5,405 nt of DNA from assembly GCA_007120675.1 (NCBI GenBank), contig SKNE01000279.1, positions 1-5,405 of the forward strand, written 5' to 3'. Of the stretch, positions 1 to 5,405 are shown piece after piece. The DNA comes from Bacteroidales bacterium (GTDB lineage: Bacteria > Bacteroidota > Bacteroidia > Bacteroidales > UBA7960). Both the position numbers and the translations under genes were made by a program. The notes below the pieces were generated by a model. That model was not told where the DNA came from. It saw only the letters and a program-made list of their open reading frames with translations, and ran no database searches. Position 1 is the first letter of the stretch, and each line of letters begins with the position of its first letter.

Positions 1-362
1 AAGTCCTTATGGGTTTGCTCTATCTTCCCGTAGAAATCGTCGATCTCTCGGCTGAAGGACATCCGTTGCTTCAGCTTTTTGTCCACCTCCCTCAGAGCAC
101 GGTCCCTCTTTTCAATGTCTTTCTGGCCGATGAGCTGGGAAATCTGTCGGCTGATCTCCTCCAGGAAGTTGCGCTGATCACTGATATTCATCAGTACGGT
201 ATTGTACTCCTGCCGCTTCAGTTCCAGCTTATTGCTCAGCATGGTGTTCTCCATCTGTATAGCATTGATTTCCAGATCATTCAATGCTTTTTGGGAGTTA
301 AAATACTGGTTTTGCTGGGTCAAAAGTTCATTCTCAGCCTTCAGGCGCATCTTTTGCTGGCG
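1..362 (-). other. Cytoplasmic coiled-coil tail of the PiT protein, probable LuxR-HTH linker
   Basis: This is the sub-region encoding residues 398-517 of the transporter. It is hydrophilic, rich in Glu, Lys, Gln, Asn and Leu, and has no predicted membrane segment. Stretches such as ENTMLSNKLELKRQEYNTVL and QRNFLEEISRQISQL have the spacing seen in the helical stalk of Bacteroidota Y_Y_Y or TPR regulators, whose stalk reads roughly 'LxxxLExKxxELxxxxMxIxxKNxFLxxI' and then 'FxxxFxxxHxxFxxxL' before the HTH. The visible DDFYGKIEQTHKD fits the second part. That comparison is from memory of the family, not from an alignment. The DNA-binding domain itself would lie outside the window. Confidence 0.7.
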
Positions 363-1553
363 AAAGAAAAGGTACACAAGGGCAATGATAATGATCATGG
401 CGATCACCAGCAGTCCGGGCAGGACCATGTTGATGTGCCGGGCTGCCTCTGCCAGGCCAGGCAGCTGTTCGCCCATGGCTGCTGCTGTTTCGGCAGTGGT
501 TTCGGGAACTGCCTGGGTGACCTTCATCCCGAAGACATTCTGCACAAAGAAGAGGGCAAAGAAGGTGAACACCCCGGCGGTGATGGGGGTGATCACCCAG
601 CCGGTGGCTACCCCTGCCAGCGTTTTCAGCTTGATCTCGCGGGCTCCCTTGATCAGTCCGATGCCCAGTACGGCGCCAATCACAACCTGGGTGCTGGATA
701 CTGGCACCAGGGGCATGGGGGGGAGTCCGACGGACATCAACAGGTTGGAAAAACGTATGGAGGAAAACAGGAAGAGCACCAGGGCCTGTGCCAGTACCAC
801 CACAAGGGCCGCTTCCGGGGTGAGGGCCAGGATGCCTCGTCCCACCGTTTGCATCACCCGTTCAGAATAGGTGAAGATCCCCACGGCGATGGCCAGTCCG
901 CCCAAAAGGAACAGGACCTGCACCCCGTCCAGGGTGAAGAGTCCAAAGTTCAAAAGGATGTCCGGTGCCGAGGGCACAAAGACCCCCATGACATTGGCAA
1001 TGTTATTGGCGCCAAGGCTGTAGGCACCAAATGCGCCTGCCATGATCAAAGCAATCCGTATGTAGGTGTCCAGCTTGATCACGTGGATCTTTGTTCGCCT
1101 CAGTGTTTTACGCAGGAGGATGTACAGGAGGGCGGCAAACACCATACCCAGTATGGGTCCGCTGACCCAGGTGCTGACAATCTTGGCCAGCACGCCATAG
1201 TCAGTATCGTGACCGGTGAAGAATGTCCAACCGAGAATGGCTCCCACCACGGCCTGGCTGGTGGATACCGGCAATCGCGAGCGGGTCATCAGGAAAACGG
1301 TGAACCCGGCAAAAAGGGCCACGGTGAATGCCCCGCCCAGCGCATCCACCTCTCCCAATCCACTGAGGGTCTCCGAAGCGCCGCGACCCTGGAATACCGC
1401 TCCCAGGACCACAAAGATGCTGGCAATCCATGCCGCCCGGCGGAAACTGATCATCCTGGAGCCCACCGCCGTGCCAAAGATATTGGCCGCATCGTTCGAC
1501 CCCAGGGACCAGCCCAGCAATAATCCGCTCGAAAGAAATATCAGAAACAACAT
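1..1553 (-). CDS. PiT-family inorganic phosphate transporter with C-terminal coiled-coil signalling tail (partial; runs off left edge)
   Basis: Inner-membrane ion-coupled phosphate permease (PF01384 family), with 517 codons visible and no stop before the edge. Both inverted-repeat halves are present: GSNDAANIFGTAVGSR (residues 18-33) with STSQAVVGA (97-105), and GANNIAN (181-187) with PVSSTQVVIGA (284-294). I count about ten hydrophobic segments up to residue 340; the loop between halves (147-164) is short and basic. A non-membrane stretch (341-375) follows, then an additional helix (376-397) ending in RQQKMRLK, which by the positive-inside rule puts the tail in the cytoplasm. Residues 398-500 are a charged heptad-like coiled coil. 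The last residues, SREIDDFYGKIEQTHKD, resemble the segment just before the LuxR-type HTH of Bacteroidota membrane regulators. Ordinary PiT proteins lack this tail. The start is the first ATG after an in-frame TGA (1562-1560), 43 bp after the DUF47 gene, so the two are probably cotranscribed. Transporter identity is firm; the HTH is inferred. Confidence 0.93.
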   Translation of the reverse strand, partial: MLFLIFLSSGLLLGWSLGSNDAANIFGTAVGSRMISFRRAAWIASIFVVLGAVFQGRGASETLSGLGEVDALGGAFTVALFAGFTVFLMTRSRLPVSTSQAVVGAILGWTFFTGHDTDYGVLAKIVSTWVSGPILGMVFAALLYILLRKTLRRTKIHVIKLDTYIRIALIMAGAFGAYSLGANNIANVMGVFVPSAPDILLNFGLFTLDGVQVLFLLGGLAIAVGIFTYSERVMQTVGRGILALTPEAALVVVLAQALVLFLFSSIRFSNLLMSVGLPPMPLVPVSSTQVVIGAVLGIGLIKGAREIKLKTLAGVATGWVITPITAGVFTFFALFFVQNVFGMKVTQAVPETTAETAAAMGEQLPGLAEAARHINMVLPGLLVIAMIIIIALVYLFFRQQKMRLKAENELLTQQNQYFNSQKALNDLEINAIQMENTMLSNKLELKRQEYNTVLMNISDQRNFLEEISRQISQLIGQKDIEKRDRALREVDKKLKQRMSFSREIDDFYGKIEQTHKD

Positions 1554-1596
1554 GGATGATCAATTGATTGGTGTGCTTTTCGTTTGACGCCGAGGA

Positions 1597-2259
1597 TCAC
1601 GTGGTGCGCTTAATGGCCATGATGGACAAAACATCGGCCACCTTTTCAGCGGCATCCGACAAGGTTTCAATGTGCAGGGTGAAGTACCTGAGATGAAAGC
1701 GTTCGCTCAGCTTGGGGATGTTCAGTTCCTGGAAGACCCGTCGCTTGATGGAGTCGGCCAGCTTGTCGGCCTCCTTTTCATAGAGGTATACGCGATGGAT
1801 CTTTTCCTTTACCTCCTCGGGACTTCTAAAGTAGGCCCTGGCTGCGGGCACCACCGACTCGATGGCCGAAGCGCTCAGTTCGGTAAGCTTCACCAGGTCC
1901 TGGTTCAGTTCGGCCGGAATCTTCGGGACCTCCACATCAAACTGAAACAGGCTTTTCTTTGCCAGGTCGATGATGTTATCCAGCTCTTCCAGCAAACGCA
2001 TGATATCGCCCCGCAGCTGTGGCATCAGCGACTGGGTATACAATATGTTCTCGATCTTACGCCGGTATATGTCGGCATCCGTTTCCAGGGCAGAGAGGGT
2101 TTTCAGGTTGTCCACAAAGCTTTCCCGCTTCCCGTAGAGGTAATTCTTGACCCCCTCCTTGAATATCAGGGATCCCTGATCGATGGTGTTAAGAAAATTG
2201 TCGATGAGCTCGATGGACTTGTTGGCGTGACTGAACGGTTTCATGGCGGACGGATTCAT
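1597..2259 (-). CDS. DUF47 / PhoU-like phosphate transport regulator
   Basis: A cytoplasmic all-helical protein of 220 aa, the usual length for the TIGR00153/DUF47 family, which resembles PhoU and is commonly encoded beside PiT transporters, probably controlling their activity. Numbering from the ATG at 2259, the PhoU-type acidic metal-binding motifs are ETDAD-xx-R (59-66), EELDNIID (91-98), EKEADKLAD-xxx-R (161-173) and ExxxDAAExxxD (198-209), arranged as two related three-helix halves. No membrane segment or signal peptide is visible. The frame is open up to an ATG at 2307, but that extension is AT-rich, does not look like family sequence and would span the candidate promoter box at 2274-2281. 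The start is therefore placed at 2259, with 2244 (MKPFSHANKS) as a good alternative. No clear Shine-Dalgarno is seen, as is usual in Bacteroidota. It is the first gene of a probable two-gene operon with the transporter. Family assignment is strong; the regulatory role is from family knowledge. Confidence 0.93.
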   Translation of the reverse strand: MNPSAMKPFSHANKSIELIDNFLNTIDQGSLIFKEGVKNYLYGKRESFVDNLKTLSALETDADIYRRKIENILYTQSLMPQLRGDIMRLLEELDNIIDLAKKSLFQFDVEVPKIPAELNQDLVKLTELSASAIESVVPAARAYFRSPEEVKEKIHRVYLYEKEADKLADSIKRRVFQELNIPKLSERFHLRYFTLHIETLSDAAEKVADVLSIMAIKRTT

Positions 2260-2273
2260 TGAACACTCTTGGA

Positions 2274-2281
2274 CAAATATA
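2274..2281 (-). promoter_or_regulatory. Candidate -7 box of the DUF47-PiT operon promoter
   Basis: The minus strand reads TATATTTG, an exact match to the Bacteroidota -7 consensus TAnnTTTG. It ends 14 nt before the ATG at 2259. No good -33 TTTG lies at the expected distance (only a TG about 18 nt upstream), so the match is one-sided. If used, the leader would be very short for the 2259 start and about 20 nt for the 2244 start, and the 2307 start would be excluded. Confidence 0.4.
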
Positions 2282-2405
2282 GGGTGTTTTTGCTTTTGCA
2301 TATACATTTTTATGTAAAGTTAGTATTATGAAAGTTTTTATTTAATGTAGAGAAATAAAAAATATTAAAAAACTGAATAAGAGTATTTAAAATCAAAATA
2401 GGATG

Positions 2406-2420
2406 TGTTAAAAATTAACA
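2406..2420. repeat. Short AT-rich inverted repeat
   Basis: TGTTAA and TTAACA are perfect 6-bp arms around an AAA centre. Such dyads arise easily by chance in AT-rich DNA, so operator function is only a possibility. Confidence 0.3.
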
Positions 2421-2455
2421 TAAATTTAAAACATGATGTATATGTAGAGTTAAAG

Positions 2456-2498
2456 ATGGGTTTGTAATATACCGCTTGCCATGGCGTTTCGAACCCAT
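2456..2498 (+). repeat. Inverted repeat with 9-bp arms (possible hairpin)
   Basis: ATGGGTTTG (2456-2464) can pair with CGAACCCAT (2490-2498) as eight Watson-Crick pairs plus one G-T pair. The 25-nt loop contains the palindrome GCCATGGC (2478-2485). It lies upstream of the candidate rightward promoter. It has no U-tract, so it is not an obvious terminator. Confidence 0.35.
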
Positions 2499-2503
2499 TT
2501 TAC

Positions 2504-2516
2504 TTCGGAACCCGAA
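2504..2516 (+). repeat. Small perfect hairpin
   Basis: TTCGG and CCGAA are 5-bp perfect arms around AAC, immediately left of the 2518-2535 dyad. The stem is short and could be chance. It has no U-tract and no gene ending just before it, so a terminator role is not supported. Confidence 0.25.
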
Positions 2517-2517
2517 T

Positions 2518-2535
2518 AATAAATGGGCATTTATT
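2518..2535. promoter_or_regulatory. Candidate operator: perfect 8-bp dyad abutting the rightward promoter
   Basis: AATAAATG (2518-2525) and CATTTATT (2528-2535) are perfect inverted arms separated by GG. The right arm ends on the first T of the candidate -33 TTTG (2535-2538). An 18-bp symmetrical element touching a -33 box is the arrangement expected for a dimeric regulator that represses or activates. The regulator is unknown, and function is inferred from position and symmetry only. Confidence 0.4.
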
Positions 2536-2564
2536 TTGTCTTTACAGGAAAATTGAATAAATTG
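2535..2564 (+). promoter_or_regulatory. Candidate promoter for the large secreted-protein gene
   Basis: TTTG (2535-2538) is followed by a 19-nt spacer and TAAATTG (2558-2564), close to the Bacteroidota sigma-A pattern TTTG-N19-TAnnTTTG with one T missing in the -7 box. Transcription would begin near 2570, giving a leader of about 45 nt that ends in an A/C-rich stretch before the ATG at 2617, typical of Shine-Dalgarno-independent starts in this phylum. Confidence 0.4.
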
Positions 2565-2616
2565 CAATGGATTTCCCGAATAGCAAATCAATTATTTAAC
2601 CACACAAACCAAACAC

Positions 2617-2694
2617 ATGATGAAAAAACGTTTACAAATGATCATTTCATGCCTGTTCATTTGGCTGTTATTCACCTTTAACGGCTACGGGCAA
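2617..2694 (+). other. Signal peptide of the large secreted protein
   Basis: Encodes residues 1-26: a basic start (KKR), a hydrophobic core from about residue 8 to 21 and a polar end NGYGQ before VYETTF. The small residue at the end (GYG followed by Gln) is common in Bacteroidota Sec signal peptides processed by signal peptidase I. Export by Sec across the inner membrane is the expected first step before T9SS. Confidence 0.85.
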
Positions 2695-5405
2695 GTGTAT
2701 GAAACAACTTTTGAGATCAGTGATCATTGGGGCTCCCCGGACGGTGGCCCGATGAATGGCTACAACGACAAAACCTATATCCAGGGAGGCTGGTTCTTCG
2801 GATCCAGTGAAGCGTTCCGTGGCGACGCGGCCGAATCATTCGGCGGGTCCGACTACTCCTTCAGGGACCGGGGCGATTTTCATGTCATGAACCTGGACCC
2901 TGTGAATGGAGTGAGCGGGTTTAGCCTGCAGTTGCGCGACTGGATGCTGGGCAGCGGGGTGGCCCGTGATCTGAACATCAGCTACGACGGGGGCGATAGC
3001 TGGGAAAGCATTGCCGTGATTGATAAAGGGTGGTTCGATGAATACCAGGTGTACCAAGAATACATGTACATCTTTCCCGATGGAGCCCAGGACTTCGCTG
3101 CGGAAGATTTGCAGATTGAGCTGATCGGGGGCAATGGCGCCAATACAAGCCGGATCAACATCGGCCAATTTGTTGCCCTGGGAGAGATGGACTTTGTGGC
3201 CACTCCCAGTTTCTCGCCACCCGGCGGATCATTCTATCAGCCGGTGGATGTGAACATCACCACAGCAACACCTGATGCTGACATACACTACAGCCTGGTC
3301 TCTGATGATGGACCGTGGACCGATTTCGAGGATCCGGTCACCATCAGCGAAACCGGCACCATTTGGGCCTATGCCTCTGCTGAGGGGATGGAGGACAGCA
3401 ACGTGGCCAGCGCAGACTTTGTCTTTCCCGAGGTGACCGCCGTGAGCACCCTGGCAGAGCTCAGGGACATGCCCGATGACGGTACCGTATACCATTTTAC
3501 GGGAGATGCGGTGATCGTGGCCATGGACAGTTTCCGGAACAGGAAGTTCATACAGGATGAGACAGCCGCCATTCTGATCGACGATCAGCCCGGTATCATC
3601 AGTACGGAATACGATCTGTACGACGTGATAACCGATGTGATTGGTCAGATCGACATCTGGAATGATATGGTGAGATTCCAGCCTGAGGTGAATACCCCAC
3701 CGGCAACCGAAAATACACCCGTTGACCCGGTGGTGTTCGCCATTGACGACCTGACGGCAGATGACCAGTCAAAGCTGGTGCAGCTGATCAACGTTAGCTT
3801 TGTCGGACTGGATGAGGACGAGGAGTTCAGCAATGGGACCAATTACACCATCACCGACGGAGAGAACGAGATGATCTTCCGCACCGACTTCTGGAATGTG
3901 GACTACATCGGGGAAACCATTCCCGACACCCCACTGAATATTTCCGGTGTGATCATCCAGTACCAGGAAAACATGCAAATCATAGCGCGGTTTGCTGCAG
4001 ATATGGAAGATTATGAGGAAGAGGATCCCCCCGACGACGTGGTGGATACCTTCCCCTGGACAGAGGACTTTGAGGAAGCCTGGGTTGCTGACCCGGACGA
4101 TCCGGATGCCCCCGTTGCACCGGAAGGCTGGACCGTTGTGAACGGTGTGGACGGCAGCTATTGGGAGCGCAGCAGCGTGGCTTCTTACCAGGGAGGTTTC
4201 TCGGCCCGGTCTTATAATGGCTTTGCCTCAAGCAACCAGGCCGACGAATGGCTGATCACCCCGCCGCTGAACCTTGACGGGGAGTACGGCTTCCTGCTCA
4301 GCTTCTTTGGTTATTCCAACCAGGCTCCCGACGGCACACGTGAAAACATGCGGATCATGATCCTTGACCAGTTGTATGACAATGCGGCGGACCTGCATGC
4401 CCATGCCACGGAGATCATGGTCATCCCGTTCACCCAGGACTGGGAAGAATACATCGTGAGCCTGGTTGACTATTCCGGTATTAAGTACCTGGCTTTCAAT
4501 TACCACATCACTGAGGAGATGAATGCCACTTTCAACTGGATCTACGTGGATGAGGTGATGGTCTCAGAGATTCTGGAGTATGACTTTGTGATCGGCAACC
4601 TCTCCGGGGACCTTGCCGTCCAGGCAGGCACCTCTGCAGTGTATGATATCGCCGTAGATAACCGCGGACTCGAGGACGATACCTACGATATCACCATCGC
4701 GGGTGGCGACTGGACCTATACCTTCCCTGCTTCGTTTGCCGTTGAGGGTGGAGATATCGGGACCTTCGAACTGGAAGTGGGTGTTCCTGCCGACGCAGGT
4801 ATGGGTGATGTTGATACAGCTACCCTGACAGTGACCTCGCAGGGAGACAGCGACAAGAGCCATCAGCTGGTGATCAGCACCTCGGCCATCGCCACCATAT
4901 CGGCGCCCTATTTCCAGGACTTTGACGATGTGACGGCACCGGCCCTTCCGCTGGGATGGGCCAAGATAGTGGACCACCCCACTTCCACAACAGCCGTGGT
5001 GGAGACCTATACCTTCGGCACGCCGCTATCACCACCCAACCATGTGCGTTTGCACTCCAACCAGGAAGAGGCGGATATCATGCTGATTACCCCCCCGATC
5101 GTGGACCTCAGCGATAACAGCCTGGGCTTCTGGGCAAGGTGCAACCTTGCTTCCAACATCCCCGACCTGATCATTGGCACCATGAGCGACCCGGCGGACG
5201 CTGAAACCTTCACCCCCTTCCATACGTTTGAAGCCGATGAAGACCTAACCAATGTGTACCAGTTTTTCATTGTGGACTTTACCGGCTACCAGGGAACAGA
5301 TGCCTATGTTGCCTTTAAACACGGCGGCACACCCAACTTTTTCCGCAGCATCTACATTGATGATGTGACATTGGGCGTACCTTATATGCTGACAGTGAAC
5401 ATTAA
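2617..5405 (+). CDS. Large secreted multidomain protein with choice-of-anchor J domains (partial; runs off right edge), probable T9SS substrate
   Basis: 929 codons are visible without a stop. A signal peptide spans residues 1-26 (MMKKR, hydrophobic core 8-21, likely cleavage near GYGQ). Modules in order: a beta-rich N-terminal domain of unknown type (27-193); a chitobiase/beta-hexosaminidase C-terminal-like module (196-268; FSPPGGSF, then ISETGTIWAYASAEG); a DUF5689/OB-fold-like domain (272-463; FIQDETAAILIDD, GTNYTITDG); an acidic linker (464-478); choice-of-anchor J (479-652; WLITPPLNL ... WIYVDEV); an NPCBM-associated/CARDB-like Ig module (653-762; DTYDITIAGGDWTYTFP); and a second choice-of-anchor J (764-923; IMLITPPIVDL ... 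SIYIDDV). A new module starts at YMLTVNI. No catalytic site is recognised, so adhesion or glycan/protein binding is likely; a T9SS C-terminal sorting domain would lie beyond the edge. The start follows an in-frame TAG (2581-2583); 2620 is an equal alternative. Domain names come from motif recognition, not searches. Confidence 0.92.
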   Translation, partial: MMKKRLQMIISCLFIWLLFTFNGYGQVYETTFEISDHWGSPDGGPMNGYNDKTYIQGGWFFGSSEAFRGDAAESFGGSDYSFRDRGDFHVMNLDPVNGVSGFSLQLRDWMLGSGVARDLNISYDGGDSWESIAVIDKGWFDEYQVYQEYMYIFPDGAQDFAAEDLQIELIGGNGANTSRINIGQFVALGEMDFVATPSFSPPGGSFYQPVDVNITTATPDADIHYSLVSDDGPWTDFEDPVTISETGTIWAYASAEGMEDSNVASADFVFPEVTAVSTLAELRDMPDDGTVYHFTGDAVIVAMDSFRNRKFIQDETAAILIDDQPGIISTEYDLYDVITDVIGQIDIWNDMVRFQPEVNTPPATENTPVDPVVFAIDDLTADDQSKLVQLINVSFVGLDEDEEFSNGTNYTITDGENEMIFRTDFWNVDYIGETIPDTPLNISGVIIQYQENMQIIARFAADMEDYEEEDPPDDVVDTFPWTEDFEEAWVADPDDPDAPVAPEGWTVVNGVDGSYWERSSVASYQGGFSARSYNGFASSNQADEWLITPPLNLDGEYGFLLSFFGYSNQAPDGTRENMRIMILDQLYDNAADLHAHATEIMVIPFTQDWEEYIVSLVDYSGIKYLAFNYHITEEMNATFNWIYVDEVMVSEILEYDFVIGNLSGDLAVQAGTSAVYDIAVDNRGLEDDTYDITIAGGDWTYTFPASFAVEGGDIGTFELEVGVPADAGMGDVDTATLTVTSQGDSDKSHQLVISTSAIATISAPYFQDFDDVTAPALPLGWAKIVDHPTSTTAVVETYTFGTPLSPPNHVRLHSNQEEADIMLITPPIVDLSDNSLGFWARCNLASNIPDLIIGTMSDPADAETFTPFHTFEADEDLTNVYQFFIVDFTGYQGTDAYVAFKHGGTPNFFRSIYIDDVTLGVPYMLTVNI

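Larger units (their letters stand above)
2260..2616. other. AT-rich divergent intergenic region
   Basis: This region separates the leftward phosphate operon from the rightward secreted-protein gene. It is strongly AT-rich, unlike the genes on either side, apart from a more GC-balanced island at about 2470-2516. I found no ORF of convincing length, no tRNA-like fold and no long repeats. It holds a candidate promoter in each direction plus several short inverted repeats, listed separately. Confidence 0.8.

Noticed and set aside
9..1523. 504-codon open frame on the plus strand
   Set aside because: It lies wholly antisense to the PiT gene. Its translation is rich in His, Gln and Gly with no domain, while the opposite strand encodes unmistakable PiT signatures. 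It is a shadow of GC-biased codons.
1201..1563. 120-codon minus-strand frame starting at the ATG at 1563
   Set aside because: It overlaps the start of the transporter in another frame; its product lacks hydrophobic segments and any family signature.
1554..1596. Possible terminator or promoter between the DUF47 and PiT genes
   Set aside because: The 43-bp gap has no stem followed by a U-tract and no -7/-33 match, so cotranscription is the simpler reading.
1672..2262. 196-codon plus-strand frame
   Set aside because: It is antisense to the DUF47 gene, which carries the conserved PhoU-like acidic motifs; the plus-strand product shows nothing recognisable.
2415..2431. Pho-box-like TTAACA-N5-TTAAAA
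   Set aside because: It resembles the Bacillus PhoP repeat, but only one perfect copy is present, in DNA made mostly of A and T, and Bacteroidota are not known to use that consensus. Likely chance.
2641..2652. Possible lipobox (IISC at residues 9-12) in the secreted protein
   Set aside because: The Cys lies before most of the hydrophobic core, which continues to residue 21. A lipoprotein Cys should follow the core, so ordinary signal peptidase I cleavage near residue 25-26 fits better.
2836..5270. Many minus-strand frames of 64-137 codons
   Set aside because: All are antisense to the continuous secreted-protein frame. They show no start context and no family features.

Overview
The window looks like chromosomal DNA from a member of the Bacteroidota, probably an anaerobic or environmental Bacteroidales/Marinilabiliales-type organism of moderate GC. 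Three things point there: a very large secreted protein built from choice-of-anchor (cleaved-adhesin), chitobiase C-terminal-like and DUF5689-like domains, as type IX secretion (T9SS) cargo often is; start codons preceded by A-rich leaders without Shine-Dalgarno motifs; and AT-rich intergenic DNA with matches to the Bacteroidota sigma-A promoter (TTTG ... TAnnTTTG). No RNA genes, mobile elements or CRISPR arrays were seen.

Left half, minus strand: a two-gene phosphate module. A PhoU-like DUF47 protein (2259 down to 1597) is followed after 43 bp by a PiT-family inorganic phosphate transporter that begins at 1553 and runs off the left edge (517 codons visible). The transporter core is complete by about residue 340. 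It then continues through an extra membrane helix into a long charged coiled coil. That coil ends in a motif typical of the segment just before the LuxR-type helix-turn-helix in Bacteroidota membrane-bound regulators. The protein therefore appears to be a permease fused to a cytoplasmic signalling or DNA-binding tail, a possible phosphate 'transceptor'. This is the most interesting point in the window; the decisive part lies beyond base 1.

Middle (about 2260-2616): an AT-rich divergent intergenic region with one candidate promoter in each direction, a perfect 8-bp dyad abutting the rightward promoter, and weaker hairpins.

Right half, plus strand: one open reading frame from 2617 past the right edge (929 codons visible). 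It encodes a signal peptide followed by at least six extracellular beta-rich modules, including two choice-of-anchor J domains that both carry an LITPP motif. It is probably a cell-surface or secreted T9SS substrate. Nothing visible links it functionally to the phosphate genes; they share only the divergent regulatory region.
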